NCBI GenBank assembly: GCA_012517325.1
Contig: JAAYVF010000001.1
Coordinates: 1 to 38,699, forward strand
Direction: 5' to 3'
DNA: 38,699 nucleotides
From: Myxococcales bacterium
GTDB taxonomy: Bacteria > Lernaellota > Lernaellaia > Lernaellales > Lernaellaceae
Below, one piece after another: positions 9,501-15,944 of this stretch. The first letter of the stretch is position 1, and each line of letters begins with the position of its first letter. The position numbers were made by a program, and so were the translations under genes. The notes under the pieces were generated by a model that saw only the letters and a list, made by a program, of their open reading frames with translations, was not told the origin of the DNA and did not search any database.

Positions 9501-9575
9501 GTGCAGTTCATCAACAAGCCGTTTTCGGTCGAATCCCTCGCCCGCAAGGTCCGGGAAGTGCTGAGCGAACAATGA
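6516..9575 (+). CDS. Hybrid sensor histidine kinase with five PAS domains and a receiver
   Basis: 1019 residues without evident transmembrane segments, so probably a soluble cytoplasmic sensor. Five PAS/PAC units lie at roughly 5-115, 125-245, 255-365, 385-505 and 520-630, each ending in a DIT/DVT-E/KRK-type linker helix. The kinase core has the H-box GGVAHDFNNLLTGI (His660), N-box NLAVNARDAM, G1 ISDNGCGM and G2 GEGTGLGLSMVYGI. A C-terminal receiver (LLVEDEP, acceptor Asp951 in LLTDVIMP, MSGYT, KPF) follows. Phosphate would pass from His660 to Asp951. No DNA-binding response regulator or Hpt gene is nearby, so the output is unknown. GGGAGG precedes ATG 6516. Confidence 0.93.
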   Translation: MDGIDWTRVFDAFGDCVITTDEKYCITSWNQAAATLYGIPAAEAIGRPIETLVEIENAPLPRAAIRDRVETQGFWRGEAIHRTGNGRRVWVDWTISRLGAPKQPFRGSVAVARDITEKKQVEERNRFLSMVLDQIQDRVAVTDLTGRVTYVNDAECRMLKRSREELIGQSVQSFGEDPAQGATQREIIDGTLTQGEWRGEVVNIAADGEEIIMDCRTRLVNDEAGRPIAMCGISTDVTERRRAERRLRENEELFRLIFDQSPVGVVIVGLNFRFINCNQAFCRFTDYSEAELLERSFGDITHPEHREADIAQIRRILAGESDHYETDKRYIRKDGGVTWGHLSVSLIRTADGRPLHFVSLIQDINKRRKDEEELRQRAEELRESEERYRLLFEGMLDGFALHEIILDEAGRPCDYRFLEVNPAFERLTGLKREQLIDKRVREVLPGTEEYWIQTYGEVALTGVPRQFENYSGDLDRYYEVLAYRPSPHRFAVIFSDITARKKAEKALRESEERFRIASENAGDVIYERNLATGVAEFFGDVDGRQGYEPGGYPRTFDGWFELVHPDDRSNLGEPVRQAMVERKPFAIDYRLRRRDGSYTEWIDRGRFVYDENGTAIKIIGAATDVSEKRKVERENLKLEEQLRQAMKMESVGRLAGGVAHDFNNLLTGIKCYSEMILTSVAESDPLYEDVNEIHEAAERAAYLTAQLLAFSRKQIIEPKILDLNELLAGTVKMLQRLIGEDIDLLFRPADDLGRILADPHKIEQVLINLAVNARDAMRGGGKLTIETANVEIDEDYCRVHLDAGLGQYVMFAISDNGCGMTAEVQQHLFEPFYTTKEKGEGTGLGLSMVYGIIRQSGGFINVYSEPNVGTTFKIFLPLAEGELAPRKKRTLEEQPPGTGTILLVEDEPIVRNLAKRILESQGYRVLAAGGGGEAYLLAKDAGLAIDLLLTDVIMPNINGRQLYESIKVLRPNLKVLYMSGYTENVVAHHGVLDPGVQFINKPFSVESLARKVREVLSEQ

Positions 9576-9613
9576 TCGAAGGCCGCGCCGCCGGCGCGGT
9601 GGAGGATAAGTCG

Positions 9614-9655
9614 ATGAAAACGTGGATCGAGTGGCTCGTTAATTCACTTCAATGA
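9614..9655 (+). CDS. Possible 13-residue leader peptide
   Basis: GGAGG (9601-9605), an 8-base gap, then ATG 9614 and a frame of 13 codons ending in TGA 9653-9655 (MKTWIEWLVNSLQ). It has two Trp codons and an ideal ribosome-binding site, and lies just before two perfect hairpins and the reductase gene. That is the arrangement of a translated leader, but nothing in the sequence proves expression. Confidence 0.35.
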   Translation: MKTWIEWLVNSLQ

Positions 9656-9666
9656 AGCGCGCGTCG

Positions 9667-9685
9667 GGAGGCCGGTCCGGCCTCC
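9667..9685 (+). promoter_or_regulatory. Perfect hairpin 1 in the reductase leader
   Basis: GGAGGCCGG and CCGGCCTCC flank a single T, giving an 8-bp stem with a 3-base loop in RNA. It starts 12 bases after the leader-peptide stop. Its 3' arm holds CCTCC (9681-9685), complementary to the GGAGG Shine-Dalgarno of the downstream gene (9762-9766). There is no T-run, so it is not an ordinary terminator. Confidence 0.5.
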
Positions 9686-9735
9686 GATGCCGCTTCCTCA
9701 CTCGGGATTCGCCGCGCCTGACCCCGTCACTCCGG

Positions 9736-9757
9736 GTCCGGCGGCGAACCGCCGGAC
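9736..9757 (+). promoter_or_regulatory. Perfect hairpin 2 (CGAA tetraloop) beside the reductase ribosome-binding site
   Basis: GTCCGGCGG (9736-9744) and CCGCCGGAC (9749-9757) pair perfectly over 9 bp around a CGAA tetraloop. The stem ends 3 bases before AGGAGGT (9761-9767), the Shine-Dalgarno of the next gene. Confidence 0.5.
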
Positions 9758-9772
9758 AGCAGGAGGTACGGG

Positions 9773-11056
9773 ATGACGGAAAACAAGTATTACCCCATGT
9801 GGAAACGGTTGGGGCTGGATCTGCCGGCCCATGACGCCTTGCTCGCAATGTTGGGCGAAGGGTATCAGGCGACGTTTCTCACCCAGCAAAACCGGCCGAA
9901 GGGAATGGAATACTTCGACTTTGTGATGAGCGAGGTGCACGGCCTGCGCATCCAGGAACTCATGGAGGCGAAAGACCAGGGTCGCAAGGTGATCGGCAGC
10001 TATTGCGTCTTCGTGCCCGAGGAGCTGGTGCTGGCGGTGGACGGCGTGCTGGTCGGCCTGTGCGCCGGCGCGGAATACGGTTTCGACCAGGCCGAGCGAC
10101 TGTTGCCGCGCAACACCTGCTCGCTGATCAAGGGCGCGTTCGGTTTCGCCCTCGGCCGCGTCTGCCCGTACCTGGCTGCCGCCGATACGGTGGTCGGCGA
10201 GAACACCTGCGACGGAAAGAAAAAGGGCTATGAAATTCTGCGCGACTACGTCAACGACTTGTACGTCATGGACATGCCGCAACAGAAAACCGCCGCCGGC
10301 CGGGCGGTGCTCAAAGCCGAATACGAAAGATTCGCCCGGCGGCTGGAGGAACTGAGCGGCAAGATCATCACCGTCGAAAACCTGCGCCGCGCCATCGGCA
10401 TCGTCAACGACAAGCGCCGCGCCGTGCACCGACTGGCGCGGTTGCGCGCCGCCGACCCGGCCCCCATCTCCGGGCTCGACGCCCTGCTCGTCAACCAGGT
10501 CTTTTTCTACGACGATCCCGTTCGCTTTACTGGCGCGGTGAACAAAATCTGCGACGAACTCGAGGCCCGCATCGCGGCCGGCGCCGGCGTCGCGCCAAAA
10601 GGAACGCCGCGGCTGGTCGTTTCCGGCTGCCCGATGGCGGTGCCGAATTGGAAAATCCTGACGATCGTCGAGGGCGGCGGCGCGGTGATCGTCGGCGAGG
10701 AATCGTGCGTCGGCGAACGGGGGACGCAGTTTCTCACCGCGGAGACGGGCGGCTCGATCGCCGAACAGATGGAAGCGATCGTCGACCGCTACTTCCAGAT
10801 CGATTGTGCGGTCTTCACGCCCAATCCGACGCGGCTGGAGCACGTGGAACGCATAGCGAAGGATTACGGCGCGCACGGCGTGATTCAGTACAACCTGCAA
10901 TTTTGTGGGCCTTACCAGATCGAGGCGGGTCCGGCCGGGCGGGCGCTGCAAGAACGCGGCGTCCCGACCCTGCGCCTCGACACCGAATACAGCATGGGCG
11001 ATGCGGAACAGATCCGCACCCGCGTCGAGGCGTTCGTCGAACAGATTAAAAGTTGA
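9773..11056 (+). CDS. Double-cubane-cluster-type anaerobic reductase (2-hydroxyacyl-CoA dehydratase family)
   Basis: 427 residues, cytoplasmic. Conserved cysteines occur in GSYCVFVPEE (Cys78), RNTCSLIKG (Cys116), GRVCPYL (Cys131) and GENTCDGKKK (Cys146), with further Cys motifs in SGCPMAVPNW, EESCVGERG and LQFCGPYQIEAG. This pattern fits the HgdB/BcrB-C/FldB-C superfamily and best the YjiM/DCCP branch, known to carry an [8Fe-9S] double-cubane and to reduce small molecules at low potential when driven by an ATPase activator. No activator gene (YjiL/HgdC type, with Walker/ASKHA motifs) lies next to it. ATG 9773 has an ideal AGGAGGT at 9761-9767. Substrate unknown. The oxygen-sensitive cofactor implies anaerobic or microaerobic life. 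Confidence 0.82.
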   Translation: MTENKYYPMWKRLGLDLPAHDALLAMLGEGYQATFLTQQNRPKGMEYFDFVMSEVHGLRIQELMEAKDQGRKVIGSYCVFVPEELVLAVDGVLVGLCAGAEYGFDQAERLLPRNTCSLIKGAFGFALGRVCPYLAAADTVVGENTCDGKKKGYEILRDYVNDLYVMDMPQQKTAAGRAVLKAEYERFARRLEELSGKIITVENLRRAIGIVNDKRRAVHRLARLRAADPAPISGLDALLVNQVFFYDDPVRFTGAVNKICDELEARIAAGAGVAPKGTPRLVVSGCPMAVPNWKILTIVEGGGAVIVGEESCVGERGTQFLTAETGGSIAEQMEAIVDRYFQIDCAVFTPNPTRLEHVERIAKDYGAHGVIQYNLQFCGPYQIEAGPAGRALQERGVPTLRLDTEYSMGDAEQIRTRVEAFVEQIKS

Positions 11057-11064
11057 TCCGCCTG

Positions 11065-11097
11065 AAAAAACGCGGCCGGGCTGCGCGCCCGGCCGCG
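11065..11097 (-). terminator. Intrinsic terminator (minus strand, possibly bidirectional)
   Basis: An 11-bp perfect stem (11071-11081 with 11087-11097, loop TGCGC) is followed on the minus strand by six T residues (complement of 11065-11070). It would stop transcripts from the zinc-ribbon gene. On the plus strand the same strong stem sits 14 bases after the reductase stop but has no T-run. Confidence 0.7.
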
Positions 11098-11264
11098 TAG
11101 CCGACCGCTAGTCCACTGTAGGAGCGGCGCCCACCGGAATCCACACCGGGAGCGCAAGCGACCTGACTATTGTAAGAGCGACTTCCCAGTCGCGATTAAA
11201 ACCCTCGCCGTCATTCCGTGCGTAAGCCGGAAACCACACCGCCACCCACCAATCCGTCATGCCG

Positions 11265-11305
11265 AACTTGTTTCGGCATCTGGGCTTTAAACCCTGAAAC
11301 AAGTT
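11265..11305. repeat. Inverted repeat AACTTGTTTC / GAAACAAGTT
   Basis: Ten-base perfect arms (11265-11274 and 11296-11305) enclose a 21-base centre containing GGGCTTTAAACCC, itself nearly palindromic. It is noncoding and resembles a mobile intergenic repeat or a hairpin-forming RNA element. Confidence 0.5.
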
Positions 11306-11334
11306 GAGACAGGTGATGATTGGTGTCCGCTCGG

Positions 11335-11368
11335 CATGGCCATCGATCCGGACGGATCGAAGACCATG
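11335..11368. repeat. Imperfect palindrome, 34 bases
   Basis: CATGG (11335-11339) pairs with CCATG (11364-11368), and TCGATCCG (11343-11350) pairs with CGGATCGA (11353-11360), with a symmetric 3-base internal loop between them. Noncoding. Confidence 0.4.
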
Positions 11369-11435
11369 GCACCCTGCTGAGCCGGGATTAAGCGAGCCGC
11401 GGGGGTTAGGCGGGAAAAGCCTGATCTCTAGCCGG

Positions 11436-11945
11436 CTACGCGCCCGGCTTGATTTTTTTCCACTCTTGGGACGGCGCCGGTTTTTTCTTGCCGACGCTCA
11501 GCGAGCGCGACAGGGACAGGCCGACGAAGAGGTAGGCGAGGTTGGTGGCGTCGGCCAAGGGCGTGAATTTGTCCACGGCGAAATCGAGGTGGTAGAGCAT
11601 CAGCAGCACGCCGCCGCCGATGCCGACGACGCCGCAGAAAAAGCCGATCAGGCCTTTGACCGGCGAATCGGGGCCGCCGGTGAGCCGGACGGCCAGGCCC
11701 ACCACCAGGCCGATCGGCACCGCCGGCCAGAACTGCGGCGCGCCGCTCCAGCGAAACCACAGATCCCAACCGAACGCGCCCAGCACGGCGACGATCAAGC
11801 CGACCGCCAACGCCGGCAGTTTCCCGCTGACCGCCGTTTCCGGCCCGATCGGTCGCGGCTGATCCAGCAGCGCGCGGTTCGCCGTGCAGACCGGGCATTC
11901 GATTTGATTTTCGGGCAACTTGCGGTTGCAGTTCGGACAGCGCAT
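11436..11945 (-). CDS. Zinc-ribbon membrane protein, unknown function
   Basis: 169 residues. The N-terminus is a zinc ribbon (MRCPNCNRKLPENQIECPVC, two CxxC knuckles at Cys3/6 and Cys17/20). Three or four hydrophobic segments follow (about 44-60, 72-88, 97-118 and 134-150), then a basic tail. The gene is closed by the terminator at 11065-11097. GAGG lies 6 bases before ATG 11945. Zinc-ribbon plus membrane helices is a common but functionally uninformative arrangement. Confidence 0.65.
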   Translation of the reverse strand: MRCPNCNRKLPENQIECPVCTANRALLDQPRPIGPETAVSGKLPALAVGLIVAVLGAFGWDLWFRWSGAPQFWPAVPIGLVVGLAVRLTGGPDSPVKGLIGFFCGVVGIGGGVLLMLYHLDFAVDKFTPLADATNLAYLFVGLSLSRSLSVGKKKPAPSQEWKKIKPGA

Positions 11946-12005
11946 GAAAACCTCGTTTCCGGCCCGTTCGCCTTGGTCGCCAGCATACCAAAAAAGACCG
12001 CGCTT

Positions 12006-12035
12006 AAAAAACCGGGGCCCCCGCGGGGGCCCCGG
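12006..12035 (-). terminator. Intrinsic terminator of the large lipoprotein gene
   Basis: A perfect 24-base GC palindrome (12012-12022 with 12025-12035) is followed on the minus strand by six T residues (complement of 12006-12011). It lies 20 bases beyond the stop of the large lipoprotein gene and separates it from the zinc-ribbon gene. Confidence 0.8.
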
Positions 12036-12055
12036 CGTTACGGCGGTGGCGGCGT

Positions 12056-15000
12056 TTAGCGGGCGATTTCGTCCGGCGGCAGCAGCGAGCGCCAGTTGGT
12101 GATATCCAGGTCGTCGACCGTCAGCGCGCGCGAGCCCTTCACTTCGACGAGGCTGCCGAACAGGCCGATCCAATCCATCGCCGCGCCGACCTTCTTGAAG
12201 GCTTCCACGTTCAGGGTGAAGCCTTCGAACGAGGGGATGGGGAACTCCTCGAGGATGCTGCCCAGCAGCATGGGCACGAGGGTTTCGACCAGGGTCGGCA
12301 GGAAGGTTTCGAACAGGTCCTCGTTGGCGCGAATGCCTTCCTTCACCTCGTACAAGTCGCTGTACATCTCGATTTCGCCGAAGGTCACCGAAATGTACTG
12401 CTGGCCGTCGGCGCCGTCGGCGATGTTGATGTCCGTCGGCAGGTAGATGGCCATGGAAATCTTCGCCCAGGTTTCGTCCTGCGAGGAGAATTCGAGGGTG
12501 AAGTCGCCGAGCTGGATTTCGGTGGCCAGGCCCTTGGCCGGATTGATGATGAACGCCGGCGGCAACGGCGGCCGCATCTTGAGGATGACCGGTTCATTCA
12601 TCCCGTATTCGGCCCAGAGGCCCGGGAAGAAGACGCCCAGGGCGCCGGTGGTCAGCTCGAAGCCGCTGATGCCGAACTGTTCGAGGGTTTCCTCGTCCAG
12701 ATCGAGGCTGAGCAAGCCGCTGCGGTAGATGACGTAGAGCAGGCGGTTGATGACGTCGTCGCTGAGCAGGACGCCGAAGTCGTAGGGCGTCGTGGTGCCG
12801 GGAACGTTCGGGCCCAGGGTCGGCGCCGGATTGTTGGTGTACAGCGAACCCGGCAGGTTGACCACGTGCGGTCCGGGCGCCCAGCCGCCGTCGCCGTAGG
12901 AGATATCGGTGCGCAGCCACAGATCGGCGCCGTAGGTCGGATTGAAGGACACCGAGCTGAAATTGGCGGCCATCAGGTAATTGAAACCGCCGAAGGCGAA
13001 GTCGAACGAAAGGTCGAGCTGTTGCAACGCCAATTGGATGAACGGCGGCACCAGCGTCATGATCGTGTCTTCGATGAAGCCCTGGAGCAGGCTCGTGGCG
13101 AAGCTGTTGATGAGGTTTTCGAGCAGCCAGCTCAGCACGTCGCCGAAGAGTCCTTCGTCGATGCTCACCTGGATGGTGTCCCAGGTGGAGGCGACGTTGG
13201 CCAGGGTCACCTGCAGATCGCCGTTGACGTCGGCCGAGACGAGCAGGTCGGCGTCCAGATGGAACCACGGCACCGTGATGGCGAAATTCGTCGTCGATTT
13301 TTGCGGCCGGCCGGATTTATCGAAGAATTCGTAAACCAGGTGCCCGTTGGCCACCAGGTTGGTGGTGCTGCCCAGCAAGTGGATCCCGCCGTTGATGACG
13401 GACAACTCGGTGTTGATCGGCGCGAAGCTGACGCTGTCGATCCAGGCCTCGCCGTGGAAGATCTGCACGCCCCACAGTTCGTAGGTTTCATTGAAAATCG
13501 ACAGCGGGAACAAGCCGCCGATCGCTTCGCCGATGGTGCTGGCGATGAGTTCCTCGATGATCGGCTCGAGCGAATCGAGCCCGGTTTGGTTGAGGTGGGC
13601 GCTGATGGCCTGATCCAGTGTCGCGCCGTTCGCCAGGTAGGTCGGCGCGAACATGGCCGATGCGGTGGCGTAGGATTCGTTGCCGAAATTGTCGACCGCC
13701 CGCACCACGAAGGTGTTCAGGCCGTAATACAACGTAAAATTCTTTTGAAAGCGGCCCAGGTAGTCGAACGAAACCGACTGGTCGTTGATGTACAGTTCCT
13801 CGACTTCCCCGTATTCGTCGGTCACCGTGCCCTGGACGTTGAGCGCGCTGGTACTGGTGATGAACTGGCCGCGTTCCGGGCTGGTGAGGTTGATGATCGG
13901 CGGGTACGGATCGGTGACCGAAAGAATTTCCTGATCCTGCCGGACGTGTCCCTGGTACGTCGCGGTGGCCGTGACGATGATGTCGCCGGCGATGGCCGGC
14001 GTGATCGTGTTGTCGAGAATGGTGACGCCTTCGCTCGGCTGCGTGGTCAGTTCCATCTGCTCCAATTCGCTGATCGGGTTGCCGTATTCGTCTACCACGT
14101 TGACGGTCGCCGTCGACGATTCCAGCACCACCACCGGGTTCGGATCCAGCGTCAGCGCGATGCCGTCCACCGCCCCCGGCTCCACCGTGACGTGATCGCT
14201 GCCGCTCTTCTGTGTGCCCACCGCTGTGCCGATGATTTCGATGTTGCCGGCGTGCGTCAGGGTGATTTCGGAACCTTCGATCGTCGCGCCGTCGGGCGGA
14301 TTGACCGAATAGGTGACCGGCCAATCGATGACCTGGTTGTTCGAATCATAGACCGTCGCCGAGCAGGTGACCGTTTCGCCGGCGGTGATCGTCGACGGAT
14401 TGCATTCGACCGTGACGCGTTTGATGGTCGGGTTGATGCCGACCACCACGAAATCCGAACCGGTGACCGTGAAGCCGTCCACCTCGCCGGTGGCGATGAC
14501 CTCGAACTGGCCGGCCTGGGCGAAGGTGAGAACGTTACCGTTGATCGTCACGCCGGTGGTCGGATCGGTCGACAGGGTGACCGAGGTTTGTGAGGTTACG
14601 TCCTGGCCGTCGGCGTCGTAAACGACCCAACTGGCGGTGACCTGACCGCCCGCGTTGATGCTGCGGCTCGACAGGGTCACCTGAATATAGCCGTGATAAT
14701 TCTCCATCGTGTTGCCGAAATTGACGGATTTCTTTTCTAGGTTGCCGCTGTAGTAGCCCGAGGCGGTCAGCTTGTGCGGCCCTTCGGCCATGTTCAGGAC
14801 GTTGCCGTAAAAAATGCCGCCCGTATAAACGAGTTGATCGAGCACCGAGGTGCCGTCGATCGCGATATCGGGATTTTCGGGCGTGCCCAGGTACTGCACG
14901 TGCACGAAAACGACCGGGCCGACGATGATCTGCCCTTCGGTGGGCGCTTCGATGACGATGTTGTTGGACGGAACGGTGTCGTCGTCGTCGGTCTGGTCGT

Positions 15001-15175
15001 CGTCGGACTGGTCGTCGTCGCCGCCGCCGCCGTTGTCATCGTCGAGCAAACCCGAGTTGTCGTCGTCGTCGATTCCGGTGCGGGCCTGGCTTTCGCCGCT
15101 GTTGCTGCACCCGGTAATCAGCAGGAGGAGAAGCAAAGCAAAAGGAAGCAAGCGATAGATATCTTTACGCGGCAT
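12056..15175 (-). CDS. Large lipoprotein: Ig-like domains plus putative BPI/LBP-like (TULIP) lipid-binding module
   Basis: 1039 residues. The lipobox LITGC gives Cys23, followed by an Asp-rich linker (36-66). Residues about 70-500 hold beta-sandwich, Big/Ig-like repeats (for example INAGGQVTASWVVYDADGQ, ITAGETVTCSATVYDSNNQ, VVLESSTATVNVVDEYGNP) and a last domain with YYGLNTFVVRAVDNFGN. From about 514 on the sequence changes. An amphipathic helix (LNQTGLDSLEPIIEEL), long strands, a helix after VSIDEGLFGDVLSWLLENL and LVPPFIQLALQQLDL, and near the end EEFPIPSFEGFTL (about 975), follow the order of both barrels of BPI/LBP/CETP proteins, which bind lipid or lipopolysaccharide. That assignment is my reading of motif order and spacing, not a search result. 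ATG 15175 has AAGGAGT upstream; the frame extends 19 codons further but only the inner ATG gives a signal peptide. Confidence 0.75.
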   Translation of the reverse strand: MPRKDIYRLLPFALLLLLLITGCSNSGESQARTGIDDDDNSGLLDDDNGGGGDDDQSDDDQTDDDDTVPSNNIVIEAPTEGQIIVGPVVFVHVQYLGTPENPDIAIDGTSVLDQLVYTGGIFYGNVLNMAEGPHKLTASGYYSGNLEKKSVNFGNTMENYHGYIQVTLSSRSINAGGQVTASWVVYDADGQDVTSQTSVTLSTDPTTGVTINGNVLTFAQAGQFEVIATGEVDGFTVTGSDFVVVGINPTIKRVTVECNPSTITAGETVTCSATVYDSNNQVIDWPVTYSVNPPDGATIEGSEITLTHAGNIEIIGTAVGTQKSGSDHVTVEPGAVDGIALTLDPNPVVVLESSTATVNVVDEYGNPISELEQMELTTQPSEGVTILDNTITPAIAGDIIVTATATYQGHVRQDQEILSVTDPYPPIINLTSPERGQFITSTSALNVQGTVTDEYGEVEELYINDQSVSFDYLGRFQKNFTLYYGLNTFVVRAVDNFGNESYATASAMFAPTYLANGATLDQAISAHLNQTGLDSLEPIIEELIASTIGEAIGGLFPLSIFNETYELWGVQIFHGEAWIDSVSFAPINTELSVINGGIHLLGSTTNLVANGHLVYEFFDKSGRPQKSTTNFAITVPWFHLDADLLVSADVNGDLQVTLANVASTWDTIQVSIDEGLFGDVLSWLLENLINSFATSLLQGFIEDTIMTLVPPFIQLALQQLDLSFDFAFGGFNYLMAANFSSVSFNPTYGADLWLRTDISYGDGGWAPGPHVVNLPGSLYTNNPAPTLGPNVPGTTTPYDFGVLLSDDVINRLLYVIYRSGLLSLDLDEETLEQFGISGFELTTGALGVFFPGLWAEYGMNEPVILKMRPPLPPAFIINPAKGLATEIQLGDFTLEFSSQDETWAKISMAIYLPTDINIADGADGQQYISVTFGEIEMYSDLYEVKEGIRANEDLFETFLPTLVETLVPMLLGSILEEFPIPSFEGFTLNVEAFKKVGAAMDWIGLFGSLVEVKGSRALTVDDLDITNWRSLLPPDEIAR

Positions 15176-15222
15176 GGTTCCGACTCCTTCCGTCCCCCGG
15201 AGAATGCACAATCTCCCAAGCC

Positions 15223-15252
15223 ATTTTATCATTGAATTAATTTCGGGCGCAA
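15223..15252 (-). promoter_or_regulatory. Candidate promoter of the large lipoprotein gene
   Basis: On the minus strand, TTGCGC (complement of 15247-15252) and TAAAAT (complement of 15223-15228) are 18 bases apart in the only AT-rich patch upstream. It leaves a leader of about 40 bases. The -35 is weak and the -10 good. Confidence 0.42.
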
Positions 15253-15292
15253 GTTTGCTCGCGGATACAATTCAGGCAATGGATAACGGCAA

Positions 15293-15835
15293 TTATTCGG
15301 CGGGCGGCTCTTCTTCCGCCTCGGGAGAGCCCTCTGCTTCCGGCGGCGGCGTTTCGCCGGGTTCCGGCACGGGATTGATCAGCCAACCGGCATCGGCGTC
15401 GAAGTGCAAGTCCTGTTTATCGACGCGCAACGTCAGATCGTGCAGGAAACCCTTGCGGATGGTGATGTCGCCTTCCAAGCAGGCGCCGGACGGCAGCTTG
15501 CCGAACAGCGCCTCGCCCTTTTCCTGCGGGCTGGGCAACGGCGGCAGAACGACCCGTTTTTTCTCGGCGTTTTCAATCACGAGCTTGTAGCGGTCGGAAA
15601 ACAAAACCTTGTGCGTTTGAACGAGTATGCCGTTGAAATGATAGGTGCCGTCCACGTTCAATTCGGTGCTGTAGTTGCTCATGCTGTAGAAATGGCCGAT
15701 GAGCAAACCGACCAGGACCAAGGCCACCAGAAAGGCGCCGAGACAACCCAACGAACCGGGAATGGTCCGCCGGGGCGGTTTTACCTCCGGCGCATCCATC
15801 CGCGGAAAGCCTTCGGGCCGCTCGCTCGTTTCCAT
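15293..15835 (-). CDS. Single-pass membrane protein, unknown function
   Basis: About 180 residues. A Pro/basic cytoplasmic N-terminus (APEVKPPRRTIPGS) precedes one transmembrane helix (LGAFLVALVLVGLLIG, about residues 33-48). A small extracytoplasmic domain (NVDGTYHFNGILVQTHKVLF to DKQDLHFDADAGWLI) and a Pro/Glu-rich tail follow. ATG 15835 has AAGGAA at suitable distance; a TTG 13 codons upstream is less likely. It lies between the BPI-like lipoprotein and the metallo-hydrolase, same strand. No family recognised. Confidence 0.6.
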   Translation of the reverse strand: METSERPEGFPRMDAPEVKPPRRTIPGSLGCLGAFLVALVLVGLLIGHFYSMSNYSTELNVDGTYHFNGILVQTHKVLFSDRYKLVIENAEKKRVVLPPLPSPQEKGEALFGKLPSGACLEGDITIRKGFLHDLTLRVDKQDLHFDADAGWLINPVPEPGETPPPEAEGSPEAEEEPPAE

Positions 15836-15944
15836 CGCGGGTTCCTTGTCTGAACGTCTTGTTTTTGGTTTCAACCGAACATAACACAGTCGATTTCGAA
15901 AACAAGCAGGGACATTTTTCAGGAGGCCGGCTCGATGACGTGGT

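Larger units (their letters stand above)
11057..11435. other. Noncoding interval rich in inverted repeats
   Basis: This gap between convergent genes has no credible gene. It holds a terminator hairpin (11065-11097), a short palindrome around 11189-11204 (GCGACT-TCCC-AGTCGC), a 10-bp inverted repeat with arms 11265-11274 and 11296-11305, and an imperfect palindrome at 11335-11368. Phrases such as GTAAGAGCGACTTCCCAGTCGC and GTCATGCCGAACTTG look like dispersed intergenic repeat families, but other copies cannot be checked here. Confidence 0.5.

Noticed and set aside
11304-12059. 251-codon plus-strand frame
   Set aside because: Runs through the repeat region and antisense to the zinc-ribbon gene and terminator; no ribosome-binding site or domain.
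12866-14593. 575-codon plus-strand frame opposite the large lipoprotein
   Set aside because: Low-complexity Arg/Asp/Val/Gly composition with no signal or motif. The minus strand has lipobox, ribosome-binding site, promoter and terminator.
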